Assembly: GCA_964057225.1 (NCBI GenBank)
Contig: OZ059900.1
Span: 8,008,501 to 8,072,500, forward strand
Source of the DNA: Auanema rhodensis
Lineage: Eukaryota > Nematoda > Chromadorea > Rhabditida > Rhabditidae
DNA: 64,000 bases
Direction of reading: 5' to 3'
How positions within the stretch are numbered: the stretch's first letter is position 1; each line of letters opens with the position of its first letter. This document shows, piece after piece, positions 1 to 12,799 of this stretch. A program made the position numbers and the translations under genes. The notes beneath the pieces are model-generated. The model was given only the letters and a program-made list of their open reading frames with translations, made no database searches and was not told the DNA's origin.

Positions 1-278
1 TATTGGTTTTTTGGGGTTTGAAGGGCATTTTGGCTAAATCAGTCAAACTTTTGATCTTAAGCATATTTTTTTCTTCTAAAACGACTAAATGTATGAAATA
101 CTGTCATAGAATGTTCATATAGGTGTATTTTGCACGAATATCAAAACTGATTGAAATATGGGTCTTTTTATGTTCAAAACGCCATATATTCAACGATTTT
201 GGGTACAAAACATGTGAAAACTGTATGTTTTGATCAGACCCTTTGAGATATGGATTTGAAATTCAGGATTCATAAACT
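1..278 (+). repeat. Left-edge partial monomer
   Basis: The window opens inside a unit at about unit position 71. It carries the variants A105T (ggctaaatc) and a gggtcttttt form shared with the unit at 5843, so these two may be copies of one segment. Nothing other than satellite is present. Confidence 0.95.
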
Positions 279-290
279 TTGACTATTTTT

Positions 291-302
291 ACATATATAT
301 GT
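291..302. other. 12-bp palindrome in each unit (exemplar)
   Basis: Unit positions 13-24 read acatatatatgt, a perfect self-complementary sequence, in nearly every unit. Rare units break it: tatttatg near 16645, tacacatat near 17684 and 48270, tacatgtatatg near 40514, and the tatatgac units at 18018, 20802 and 24978. It is a possible cruciform or protein site; function is inferred only. Confidence 0.85.
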
Positions 303-352
303 TCAATTTTAACCACTTTGGTCAAGAAGGACCGAAAATATCAAGAATTATT

Positions 353-381
353 GGTTTTTTGGGGTTTGAAGGGCATTTTGG
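353..381 (+). other. Phased G-run/T-run segment in each unit (exemplar)
   Basis: Unit positions 75-103 hold four G runs (GG, GGGG, GGG, GG) separated by three loops of exactly six bases, beginning at about 8-10 base intervals, with T runs between them. This fits either a weak two-layer G-quadruplex motif or helically phased T tracts that bend DNA. The segment hosts several common variants (G83A, T87A, T88G, A91T). Confidence 0.7.
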
Positions 382-384
382 CAA

Positions 385-409
385 AATCAGTCAAACTTTT
401 GATCTTAAG
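385..409. other. Conserved box 1 in each unit (exemplar)
   Basis: Unit positions 107-131 hardly vary across the window; the only change I noticed is aatcaatc near 63626. The box ends in an AflII-type site (cttaag). Low variation beside a variable G-run segment may mark a protein-binding or nucleosome-positioning element, or may be chance. Confidence 0.55.
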
Positions 410-553
410 CATATTTTTTTCTTCTAAAACGACTAAATGTATGAAATACTGTCAAAGAATGTTCATATAGGTGTATTTTGCACGAATATCAAAACTGATT
501 GAAATATGGGCCTTTTTATGCTCAAAACGCCATATATTCAACGATTTTGGGTA

Positions 554-580
554 CAAAACATGTGAAAACTGTATGTTTTG
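554..580. other. 8-bp stem, 11-nt loop dyad in each unit (exemplar)
   Basis: Unit positions 276-283 (caaaacat) are the reverse complement of 295-302 (atgttttg), with an 11-base loop between them. The common T292G change falls in the loop and leaves the stem intact. The linked T300A change (gttatgatc) breaks one pair. Dyad symmetries of this kind are reported in many centromeric satellites; function here is not shown. Confidence 0.85.
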
Positions 581-605
581 ATCAGACCCTTTGAGATATG
601 GATTT
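581..605. other. Conserved box 2 in each unit (exemplar)
   Basis: Unit positions 303-327 are nearly invariant. The only changes I noticed are gagcc (four truncated units) and gatcacacc (near 46821, 54229 and 57112). It overlaps a BclI-type site (tgatca, unit 301-306) that I saw in every unit I checked, which should give a 348-bp ladder on digestion. Confidence 0.55.
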
Positions 606-2017
606 GAAATTCAGGATTCATAAACTTTGACTATTTTTACATATATATGTTCAATTGTAACCACTTTGGTCAAAAAGGACCGAAAATATCAAGAATTATT
701 GGTTTTTTAGGGTTTGAAGGGCATTTTGGCAAAATCAGTCAAACTTTTGATCTTAAGCATATTTTTTTCTTCTAAAACGACTAAATGTATGAAATACTGT
801 CAAAGAATGTTCATATAGGTGTATTTTGCACGAATATCAAAACTGATTGAAATATGGGCCTTTTTATGCTCAAAACGCCATATATTCAACGATTTTGGGT
901 ACAAAACATGTGAAAACTGTATGTTTTGATCAGACCCTTTGAGATATGGATTTAAAATTCAGGATTCATAAAATTCGACTATTTTTACATATATATGTCC
1001 AATTTTAACCACTTTGGTCAAAAAGGACCGAAAATATCAAGAATTATTGGTTTTTTGGGGTTTGAAGGGCATTTTGGCAAAATCAGTCAAACTTTTGATC
1101 TTAAGCATATTTTTTTCTTCTAAAACGACTAAATGTATGAAATACTGTCATAGAATGTTCATATAGGTGTATTTTGCACGAATATCAAAACTGATTGAAA
1201 TATGGGCCTTTTTATGCTCAAAACGCCATATATTCAACGATTTTGGGTACAAAACATGTGAAAACTGTATGTTTTGATCAGACCCTTTGAGATATGGATT
1301 TGAAATTCAGGATTCATAAACTTCGACTATTTCTACATATATATGTCCAATTTTAACCACTTTGGTCAAAAAGGACCGAAAATATCAAGAATTATTGGTT
1401 TTTTGGGGTTTGAAGGGCATTTTGGCAAAATCAGTCAAACTTTTGATCTTAAGCATATTTTTTTTTCTAAAACGACTAAATGTATGAAATACTGTCAAAG
1501 AATGTTCATATAGGTGTATTTTGCACGAATATCAAAACTGATTGAAATATGGGCCTTTTTATGCTCAAAACGCCATATATTCAACGATTTTGGGTACAAA
1601 ACATGTGAAAACTGTATGTTTTGATCAGACCCTTTGAGATATGGATTTGAAATTCAGGATTCATAAACTTTGACTATTTTTACATATATATGTTCAATTT
1701 TAACCACTTTGGTCAAAAAGGACCGAAAATATCAAGAATTATTGGTTTTTTAGGGTTTGAAGGGCATTTTGGCAAAATCAGTCAAACTTTTGATCTTAAG
1801 CATATTTTTTTCTTCTAAAACGACTAAATGTATGAAATACTGTCATAGAATGTTCATATAGGTGTATTTTGCACGAATATCAAAACTGATTGAAATGTGG
1901 GCCTTTTTATGTTCAAAACGCCATATATTCAACGATTTTGGGTACAAAACATGTGAAAACTGTATGTTTTGATCAGACCCTTTGAGATATGGATTTGAAA
2001 TTCAGGATTCATAAACT

Positions 2018-4103
2018 TTGACTATTTTTACATATATATGTCCAAATTTAACCACTTTGGTCAAAAAGGACCGAGAATATCAAGAATTATTGGTTTTTTG
2101 GGGATTGAAGGGCATTTTGGCAAAATCAGTCAAACTTTTGATCTTAAGCATATTTTTTTCTTCTAAAACGACTAAATGTATGAAATACTGTCATAGAATG
2201 TTCATATAGGTGTATTTTGCACGAATATCAAAACTGATTGAAATATGGGCCTTTTTATGCTCAAAACGCCATATATTCAACGATTTTGGGTACAAAACAT
2301 GTGAAAACTGTATGTTTTGATCAGACCCTTTGAGATATGGATTTGAAATTCAGGATTCATAAACTTTGACTATTTTTACATATATATGTTCAATTTTAAC
2401 CACTTTGGTCAAGAAGGACCGAAAATATCAAGAATTATTGGTTTTTTGGGGTTTGAAGGGCATTTTGGCAAAATCAGTCAAACTTTTGATCTTAAGCATA
2501 TTTTTTTTTTCTAAAACGACTAAATGTATGAAATACTGTCATAGAATGTTCATATAGGTGTATTTTGCACGAATATCAAAACTGATTGAAATATGGGCCT
2601 TTTTATGCTCAAAACGCCATATATTCAACGATTTTGGGTACAAAACATGTGAAAACTGTATGTTTTGATCAGACCCTTTGAGATATGGATTTGAAATTCA
2701 GGATTCATAAACTTCGACTATTTCTACATATATATGTCCAATTTTAACCACTTTGGTCAAAAAGGACCGAAAATATCAAGAATTATTGGTTTTTTGGGGT
2801 TTGAAGGGCATTTTGGCAAAATCAGTCAAACTTTTGATCTTAAGCATATTTTTTTTTCTAAAACGACTAAATGTATGAAATACTGTCATAGAATGTTCAT
2901 ATAGGTGTATTTTGCACGAATATCAAAACTGATTGAAATATGGGCCTTTTTATGTTCAAAACGCCATATATTCAACGATTTTGGGTACAAAACATGTGAA
3001 AACTGTATGTTTTGATCAGACCCTTTGAGATATGGATTTGAAATTCAGGATTCATAAACTTTGACTATTTTTACATATATATGTCCAAATTTAACCACTT
3101 TGGTCAAAAAGGACCGAGAATATCAAGAATTATTGGTTTTTTGGGGATTGAAGGGCATTTTGGCAAAATCAGTCAAACTTTTGATCTTAAGCATATTTTT
3201 TTCTTCTAAAACGACTAAATGTATGAAATACTGTCATAGAATGTTCATATAGGTGTATTTTGCACGAATATCAAAACTGATTGAAATATGGGCCTTTTTA
3301 TGCTCAAAACGCCATATATTCAACGATTTTGGGTACAAAACATGTGAAAACTGTATGTTTTGATCAGACCCTTTGAGATATGGATTTGAAATTCAGGATT
3401 CATAAACTTTGACTATTTTTACATATATATGTTCAATTTTAACCACTTTGGTCAAGAAGGACCGAAAATATCAAGAATTATTGGTTTTTTGGGGTTTGAA
3501 GGGCATTTTGGCAAAATCAGTCAAACTTTTGATCTTAAGCATATTTTTTTTTTCTAAAACGACTAAATGTATGAAATACTGTCATAGAATGTTCATATAG
3601 GTGTATTTTGCACGAATATCAAAACTGATTGAAATATGGGCCTTTTTATGCTCAAAACGCCATATATTCAACGATTTTGGGTACAAAACATGTGAAAACT
3701 GTATGTTTTGATCAGACCCTTTGAGATATGGATTTGAAATTCAGGATTCATAAACTTCGACTATTTCTACATATATATGTCCAATTTTAACCACTTTGGT
3801 CAAAAAGGACCGAAAATATCAAGAATTATTGGTTTTTTGGGGTTTGAAGGGCATTTTGGCAAAATCAGTCAAACTTTTGATCTTAAGCATATTTTTTTTT
3901 CTAAAACGACTAAATGTATGAAATACTGTCAAAGAATGTTCATATAGGTGTATTTTGCACGAATATCAAAACTGATTGAAATATGGGCCTTTTTATGCTC
4001 AAAACGCCATATATTCAACGATTTTGGGTACAAAACATGTGAAAACTGTATGTTTTGATCAGACCCTTTGAGATATGGATTTGAAATTCAGGATTCATAA
4101 ACG
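2018..4103. repeat. Trimer higher-order repeat, two copies (1,043 bp)
   Basis: Units 2018, 2366 and 2714 are repeated in the same order as 3061, 3409 and 3757. The tgtccaaattt/accgagaat/T87A unit comes first, then the A48G unit with an uninterrupted T run, then a 347-bp T2C+T11C unit. The match weakens inside the third unit: 2714 has catag and tgttc where 3757 has caaag and tgctc. The segment 1323-2713 also reappears at 6539-7929 (offset 5,216), so the trimer was copied again at larger scale. Confidence 0.85.
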
Positions 4104-6190
4104 TTGACTATTTTTACATATATATGTTCAATTTTAACCACTTTGGTCAAAAAGGACCGAAAATATCAAGAATTATTGGTTTTTTGGGGTTTGAAGGGTA
4201 TTTTGGCAAAATCAGTCAAACTTTTGATCTTAAGCATATTTTTTTCTTCTTAAACGACTAAATGTATGAAATACTGTCATAGAATGTTCATATAGGTGTA
4301 TTTTGCACGAATATCAAAACTGATTGAAATATGGGCCTTTTTATGTTCAAAACGCCATATATTCAACGATTTTGGGTACAAAACATGTGAAAACTGTATG
4401 TTTTGATCAGACCCTTTGAGATATGGATTTGAAATTCAGGATTCATAAACTTTGACTATTTTTACATATATATGTTCAATTTTAACCACTTTGGTCAAGA
4501 AGGACCGAAAATATCAAGAATTATTGGTTTTTTGGGGTTTGAAGGGCATTTTGGCAAAATCAGTCAAACTTTTGATCTTAAGCATATTTTTTTCTTCTAA
4601 AACGACTAAATGTATGAAATACTGTCAAAGAATGTTCATATAGGTGTATTTTGCACGAATATCAAAACTGATTGAAATATGGGCCTTTTTATGCTCAAAA
4701 CGCCATATATTCAACGATTTTGGGTACAAAACATGTGAAAACTGTATGTTTTGATCAGACCCTTTGAGATATGGATTTGGAATTCAGGATTCATAAACTT
4801 TGACTATTTTTACATATATATGTTCAATTTTAACCACTTTGGTCAAAAAGGACCGAAAATATCAAGAATTTTTGGTTTTTTGGGGTTTGAAGGGCATTTT
4901 GGCAAAATCAGTCAAACTTTTGATCTTAAGCATATTTTTTTTTCTAAAACGACTAAATGTATGAAATACTGTCAAAGAATGTTCATATAGGTGTATTTTG
5001 CACGAATATCAAAACTGATTGAAATATGGGCCTTTTTATGCTCAAAACGCCATATATTCAACGATTTTGGGTACAAAACATGTGAAAACTGTATGTTTTG
5101 ATCAGACCCTTTGAGATATGGATTTGAAATTCAGGATTCATAAACGTTGACTATTTTTACATATATATGTTCAATTTTAACCACTTTGGTCAAAAAGGAC
5201 CGAAAATATCAAGAATTATTGGTTTTTTGGGGTTTGAAGGGTATTTTGGCAAAATCAGTCAAACTTTTGATCTTAAGCATATTTTTTTCTTCTTAAACGA
5301 CTAAATGTATGAAATACTGTCATAGAATGTTCATATAGGTGTATTTTGCACGAATATCAAAACTGATTGAAATATGGGCCTTTTTATGTTCAAAACGCCA
5401 TATATTCAACGATTTTGGGTACAAAACATGTGAAAACTGTATGTTTTGATCAGACCCTTTGAGATATGGATTTGAAATTCAGGATTCATAAACTTTGACT
5501 ATTTTTACATATATATGTTCAATTTTAACCACTTTGGTCAAGAAGGACCGAAAATATCAAGAATTATTGGTTTTTTGGGGTTTGAAGGGCATTTTGGCAA
5601 AATCAGTCAAACTTTTGATCTTAAGCATATTTTTTTCTTCTAAAACGACTAAATGTATGAAATACTGTCAAAGAATGTTCATATAGGTGTATTTTGCACG
5701 AATATCAAAACTGATTGAAATATGGGCCTTTTTATGCTCAAAACGCCATATATTCAACGATTTTGGGTACAAAACATGTGAAAACTGTATGTTTTGATCA
5801 GACCCTTTGAGATATGGATTTGGAATTCAGGATTCATAAACTTTGACTATTTTTACATATATATGTTCAATTTTAACCACTTTGGTCAAAAAGGACCGAA
5901 AATATCAAGAATTATTGGTTTTTTGGGGTTTGAAGGGCATTTTGGCTAAATCAGTCAAACTTTTGATCTTAAGCATATTTTTTTCTTCTAAAACGACTAA
6001 ATGTATGAAATACTGTCATAGAATGTTCATATAGGTGTATTTTGCACGAATATCAAAACTGATTGAAATATGGGTCTTTTTATGTTCAAAACGCCATATA
6101 TTCAACGATTTTGGGTACAAAACATGTGAAAACTGTATGTTTTGATCAGACCCTTTGAGATATGGATTTGAAATTCAGGATTCATAAACT
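4104..6190. repeat. Second trimer family, two copies
   Basis: Unit 4104 (T348G just before it, gtattttgg, and a cttcttaaacg form) is followed by the A48G unit 4452 and unit 4800. The same first two reappear at 5147 and 5495, an offset of 1,043 bp. The third units differ (4800 is 347 bp with gaatttttgg; 5843 is 348 bp with A105T), so the copied tract ends there. Confidence 0.8.
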
Positions 6191-9100
6191 TTGACTATTT
6201 TTACATATATATGTCCAATTTTAACCACTTTGGTCAAAAAGGACCGAAAATATCAAGAATTATTGGTTTTTTGGGGTTTGAAGGGCATTTTGGCAAAATC
6301 AGTCAAACTTTTGATCTTAAGCATATTTTTTTCTTCTAAAACGACTAAATGTATGAAATACTGTCATAGAATGTTCATATAGGTGTATTTTGCACGAATA
6401 TCAAAACTGATTGAAATATGGGCCTTTTTATGCTCAAAACGCCATATATTCAACGATTTTGGGTACAAAACATGTGAAAACTGTATGTTTTGATCAGACC
6501 CTTTGAGATATGGATTTGAAATTCAGGATTCATAAACTTCGACTATTTCTACATATATATGTCCAATTTTAACCACTTTGGTCAAAAAGGACCGAAAATA
6601 TCAAGAATTATTGGTTTTTTGGGGTTTGAAGGGCATTTTGGCAAAATCAGTCAAACTTTTGATCTTAAGCATATTTTTTTTTCTAAAACGACTAAATGTA
6701 TGAAATACTGTCAAAGAATGTTCATATAGGTGTATTTTGCACGAATATCAAAACTGATTGAAATATGGGCCTTTTTATGCTCAAAACGCCATATATTCAA
6801 CGATTTTGGGTACAAAACATGTGAAAACTGTATGTTTTGATCAGACCCTTTGAGATATGGATTTGAAATTCAGGATTCATAAACTTTGACTATTTTTACA
6901 TATATATGTTCAATTTTAACCACTTTGGTCAAAAAGGACCGAAAATATCAAGAATTATTGGTTTTTTAGGGTTTGAAGGGCATTTTGGCAAAATCAGTCA
7001 AACTTTTGATCTTAAGCATATTTTTTTCTTCTAAAACGACTAAATGTATGAAATACTGTCATAGAATGTTCATATAGGTGTATTTTGCACGAATATCAAA
7101 ACTGATTGAAATATGGGCCTTTTTATGTTCAAAACGCCATATATTCAACGATTTTGGGTACAAAACATGTGAAAACTGTATGTTTTGATCAGACCCTTTG
7201 AGATATGGATTTGAAATTCAGGATTCATAAACTTTGACTATTTTTACATATATATGTCCAAATTTAACCACTTTGGTCAAAAAGGACCGAGAATATCAAG
7301 AATTATTGGTTTTTTGGGGATTGAAGGGCATTTTGGCAAAATCAGTCAAACTTTTGATCTTAAGCATATTTTTTTCTTCTAAAACGACTAAATGTATGAA
7401 ATACTGTCATAGAATGTTCATATAGGTGTATTTTGCACGAATATCAAAACTGATTGAAATATGGGCCTTTTTATGCTCAAAACGCCATATATTCAACGAT
7501 TTTGGGTACAAAACATGTGAAAACTGTATGTTTTGATCAGACCCTTTGAGATATGGATTTGAAATTCAGGATTCATAAATTTTGACTATTTTTACATATA
7601 TATGTTCAATTTTAACCACTTTGGTCAAGAAGGACCGAAAATATCAAGAATTATTGGTTTTTTGGGGTTTGAAGGGCATTTTGGCAAAATCAGTCAAACT
7701 TTTGATCTTAAGCATATTTTTTTCTTCTAAAACGACTAAATGTATGAAATACTGTCATAGAATGTTCATATAGGTGTATTTTGCACGAATATCAAAACTG
7801 ATTGAAATATGGGCCTTTTTATGCTCAAAACGCCATATATTCAACGATTTTGGGTACAAAACATGTGAAAACTGTATGTTTTGATCAGACCCTTTGAGAT
7901 ATGGATTTGAAATTCAGGATTCATAAACTTTGACTATTTTTACATATATATGTTCAATTTTAACCACTTTGGTCAAAAAGGACCGAAAATATCAAGAATT
8001 ATTGGTTTTTTAGGGTTTGAAGGGCATTTTGGCAAAATCAGTCAAACTTTTGATCTTAAGCATATTTTTTTTTCTAAAACGACTAAATGTATGAAATACT
8101 GTCAAAGAATGTTCATATAGGTGTATTTTGCACGAATATCAAAACTGATTGAAATATGGGCCTTTTTATGCTCAAAACGCCATATATTCAACGATTTTGG
8201 GTACAAAACATGTGAAAACTGTATGTTTTGATCAGACCCTTTGAGATATGGATTTGAAATTCAGGATTCATAAACTTTGACTATTTTTACATATATATGT
8301 TCAATTTTAACCACTTTGGTCAAAAAGGACCGAAAATATCAAGAATTATTGGTTTTTTAGGGTTTGAAGGGCATTTTGGCAAAATCAGTCAAACTTTTGA
8401 TCTTAAGCATATTTTTTTCTTCTAAAACGACTAAATGTATGAAATACTGTCATAGAATGTTCATATAGGTGTATTTTGCACGAATATCAAAACTGATTGA
8501 AATATGGGCCTTTTTATGTTCAAAACGCCATATATTCAACGATTTTGGGTACAAAACATGTGAAAACTGTATGTTTTGATCAGACCCTTTGAGATATGGA
8601 TTTGAAATTCAGGATTCATAAACTTTGACTATTTTTACATATATATGTCCAAATTTAACCACTTTGGTCAAAAAGGACCGAGAATATCAAGAATTATTGG
8701 TTTTTTGGGGATTGAAGGGCATTTTGGCAAAATCAGTCAAACTTTTGATCTTAAGCATATTTTTTTCTTCTAAAACGACTAAATGTATGAAATACTGTCA
8801 TAGAATGTTCATATAGGTGTATTTTGCACGAATATCAAAACTGATTGAAATATGGGCCTTTTTATGCTCAAAACGCCATATATTCAACGATTTTGGGTAC
8901 AAAACATGTGAAAACTGTATGTTTTGATCAGACCCTTTGAGATATGGATTTGAAATTCAGGATTCATAAACTTTGACTATTTTTACATATATATGTTCAA
9001 TTTTAACCACTTTGGTCAAGAAGGACCGAAAATATCAAGAATTATTGGTTTTTTGGGGTTTGAAGGGCATTTTGGCAAAATCAGTCAAACTTTTGATCTT

Positions 9101-9320
9101 AAGCATATTTTTTTTTTCTAAAACGACTAAATGTATGAAATACTGTCATAGAATGTTCATATAGGTGTATTTTGCACGAATATCAAAACTGATTGAAATA
9201 TGGGCCTTTTTATGCTCAAAACGCCATATATTCAACGATTTTGGGTACAAAACATGTGAAAACTGTATGTTTTGATCAGACCCTTTGAGATATGGATTTG
9301 AAATTCAGGATTCATAAACT

Positions 9321-12300
9321 TCGACTATTTCTACATATATATGTCCAATTTTAACCACTTTGGTCAAAAAGGACCGAAAATATCAAGAATTATTGGTTTT
9401 TTGGGGTTTGAAGGGCATTTTGGCAAAATCAGTCAAACTTTTGATCTTAAGCATATTTTTTTTTCTAAAACGACTAAATGTATGAAATACCGTCAAAGAA
9501 TGTTCATATAGGTGTATTTTGCACGAATATCAAAACTGATTGAAATATGGGCCTTTTTATGCTCAAAACGCCATATATTCAACGATTTTGGGTACAAAAC
9601 ATGTGAAAACTGTATGTTTTGATCAGACCCTTTGAGATATGGATTTGAAATTCAGGATTCATAAACGTTGACTATTTTTACATATATATGTTCAATTTTA
9701 ACCACTTTGGTCAAAAAGGACCGAAAATATCAAGAATTATTGGTTTTTTGGGGTTTGAAGGGTATTTTGGCAAAATCAGTCAAACTTTTGATCTTAAGCA
9801 TATTTTTTTCTTCTAAAACGACTAAATGTATGAAATACTGTCATAGAATGTTCATATAGGTGTATTTTGCACGAATATCAAAACTGATTGAAATATGGGC
9901 CTTTTTATGTTCAAAACGCCATATATTCAACGATTTTGGGTACAAAACATGTGAAAACTGTATGTTTTGATCAGACCCTTTGAGATATGGATTTGAAATT
10001 CAGGATTCATAAACTTTGACTATTTTTACATATATATGTTCAATTTTAACCACTTTGGTCAAGAAGGACCGAAAATATCAAGAATTATTGGTTTTTTGGG
10101 GTTTGAAGGGCATTTTGGCAAAATCAGTCAAACTTTTGATCTTAAGCATATTTTTTTCTTCTAAAACGACTAAATGTATGAAATACTGTCAAAGAATGTT
10201 CATATAGGTGTATTTTGCACGAATATCAAAACTGATTGAAATATGGGCCTTTTTATGCTCAAAACGCCATATATTCAACGATTTTGGGTACAAAACATGT
10301 GAAAACTGTATGTTTTGATCAGACCCTTTGAGATATGGATTTGAAATTCAGGATTCATAAACTTTGACTATTTTTACATATATATGTTCAATTGTAACCA
10401 CTTTGGTCAAAAAGGACCGAAAATATCAAGAATTATTGGTTTTTTGGGGTTTGAAGGGCATTTTGGCTGAATCAGTCAAACTTTTGATCTTAAGCATATT
10501 TTTTTCTTCTAAAACGACTAAATGTATGAAATACTGTCATAGAATGTTCATATAGGTGTATTTTGCACGAATATCAAAACTGATTGAAATATGGGCCTTT
10601 TTATGCTCAAAACGCCATATATTCAACGACTTTGGGTACAAAACATGTGAAAACGGTATGTTTTGATCAGACCCTTTGAGATATGGATTTGAAATTCAGG
10701 ATTCATAAACTTCGACTATTTCTACATATATATGTCCAATTTTAACCACTTTGGTCAAAAAGGACCGAAAATATCAAGAATTATTGGTTTTTTGAGGATT
10801 GAAGGGCATTTTGGCAAAATCAGTCAAACTTTTGATCTTAAGCATATTTTTTTCTTCTAAAACGACTAAATGTATGAAATACTGTCATAGAATGTTCATA
10901 TAGGTGTATTTTGCACGAATATCAAAACTGATTGAAATATGGGCCTTTTTATGCTCAAAACGCCATATATTCAACGATTTTGGGTACAAAACATGTGAAA
11001 ACTGTATGTTTTGATCAGACCCTTTGAGATATGGATTTGAAATTCAGGATTCATAAACTTTGACTATTTTTACATATATATGTTCAATTTTAACCACTTT
11101 GGTCAAGAAGGACCGAAAATATCAAGAATTATTGGTTTTTTGGGGTTTGAAGGGCATTTTGGCAAAATCAGTCAAACTTTTGATCTTAAGCATATTTTTT
11201 TCTTCTAAAACGACTAAATGTATGAAATACTGTCATAGAATGTTCATATAGGTGTATTTTGCACGAATATCAAAACTGATTGAAATATGGGCCTTTTTAT
11301 GCTCAAAACGCCATATATTCAACGATTTTGGGTACAAAACATGTGAAAACTGTATGTTTTGATCAGACCCTTTGAGATATGGATTTGAAATTCAGGATTC
11401 ATAAACTTTGACTATTTCTACATATATATGTCCAATTTTAACCACTTTGGTCAAAAAGGACCGAAAATATCAAGAACTATTGGTTTTTTGGGGTTTGAAG
11501 GGCATTTTGGCAAAATCAGTCAAACTTTTGATCTTAAGCATATTTTTTTCTTCTAAAACGACTAAATGTATGAAATACTGTCAAAGAATGTTCATATAGG
11601 TGTATTTTGCACGAATATCAAAACTGATTGAAATATGGGCCTTTTTATGCTCAAAACGCCATATATTCAACGATTTTGGGTACAAAACATGTGAAAACGG
11701 TATGTTTTGATCAGACCCTTTGAGATATGGATTTGAAATTCAGGATTCATAAACTTCGACTATTTCTACATATATATGTCCAATTTTAACCACTTTGGTC
11801 AAAAAGGACCGAAAATATCAAGAATTATTGGTTTTTTGGGGATTGAAGGGCATTTTGGCAAAATCAGTCAAACTTTTGATCTTAAGCATATTTTTTTCTT
11901 TTAAAACGACTAAATGTATGAAATACTGTCAAAGATTGTTCATATAGGTGTATTTTGCACGAATATCAAAACTGATTGAAATATGGGCCTTTTTATGCTC
12001 AAAACGCCATATATTCAACGATTTTGGGTACAAAACATGTGAAAACTGTATGTTTTGATCAGACCCTTTGAGATATGGATTTAAAATTCAGGATTCATAA
12101 AATTCGACTATTTTTGCATATATATGTCCAATTTTAACCACTTTGGTCAAAAAGGACCGAAAATATCAAGAATTATTGGTTTTTTGGGGTTTGAAGGGCA
12201 TTTTGGCAAAATCAGTCAAACTTTTGATCTTAAGCATATTTTTTTCTTCTAAAACGACTAAATGTATGAAATACTGTCATAGAATGTTCATATAGGTGTA

Positions 12301-12451
12301 TTTTGCACGAATATCAAAACTGATTGAAATATGGGCCTTTTTATGCTCAAAACGCCATATATTCAACGATTTTGGGTACAAAACATGTGAAAACTGTATG
12401 TTTTGATCAGACCCTTTGAGATATGGATTTGAAATTCAGGATTCATAAACT
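9321..12451. repeat. Ten-unit (3,479-bp) duplication, copy A
   Basis: Nine consecutive units (9321 to 12104) match 12800-15930 in order and in nearly all variants. I noticed only four differences: cgtcaaag near 9490 in copy A, cttttaaaa near 11898 in copy A, gcatat near 12116 in copy A, and gtgtagtttgc near 14386 in copy B. This is a recent copy by unequal crossover or segment amplification. Confidence 0.85.
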
Positions 12452-12799
12452 TTGACTATTTTTACATATATATGTTCAATTTTAACCACTTTGGTCAAGA
12501 AGGACCGAAAATATCAAGAATTATTGGTTTTTTGGGGTTTGAAGGGCATTTTGGCAAAATCAGTCAAACTTTTGATCTTAAGCATATTTTTTTCTTCTAA
12601 AACGACTAAATGTATGAAATACTGTCATAGAATGTTCATATAGGTGTATTTTGCACGAATATCAAAACTGATTGAAATATGGGCCTTTTTATGCTCAAAA
12701 CGCCATATATTCAACGATTTTGGGTACAAAACATGTGAAAACTGTATGTTTTGATCAGACCCTTTGAGATATGGATTTGAAATTCAGGATTCATAAACT

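Larger units (their letters stand above)
279..626 (+). repeat. Reference monomer (348 bp) used for unit numbering
   Basis: This is the first complete unit and defines unit position 1 as the first base of ttgactattt. Recurrent variant sites, given as unit positions: T2C, T11C, T25C, T31G, A48G, G83A, T87A, T88G, A91T, A105T, A106G, T177A, A181T, C186G, C212A, A215G, C243T, T292G, T300A, G328A, T340C, C347A, T348G. Some are linked: T2C with T11C; T300A with G328A, C347A and the next unit's T2C; A91T with C175T and A181T. This unit carries A48G and T177A. The start is a convention and may not be the natural boundary, because linked changes cross it. Confidence 0.95.

Noticed and set aside
279-470. 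A 63-codon reading frame that recurs in about half of the units
   Set aside because: It starts at TTG, not ATG; it recurs only because 348 is divisible by 3; many units lose it by one-base changes; and the common variants inside it (T11C, T25C, A106G, T177A, A181T) mostly change the amino acid. Nothing suggests protein selection.
470-490. CENP-B box
   Set aside because: On the minus strand ttcgtgcaa matches only the first part of the known pattern (TTCG, four bases, A), and the required CGGG is absent. The atcgttgaa stretch near unit 260 also fails both core parts.
279-626. Ancestral dimer of two half-units of about 174 bp
   Set aside because: Short words do repeat inside the unit (aatatcaa 148 bp apart, ttttgatc 179 bp apart, aaaactg 74 bp apart), but the spacings disagree and the halves do not align by eye.
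627-974. Interstitial telomere repeat (tttagggttt in the G83A units, ttttggggttt in the others)
   Set aside because: Only a single degenerate telomere-like word per unit, not a tandem run; it is better explained as part of the unit.
4751-4990. A longer plus-strand frame of 79 codons, with a 65-codon relative at 54919-55116
   Set aside because: Both exist because a TGA became TGG (atttggaattc) in those units. No codon or domain signal is seen.
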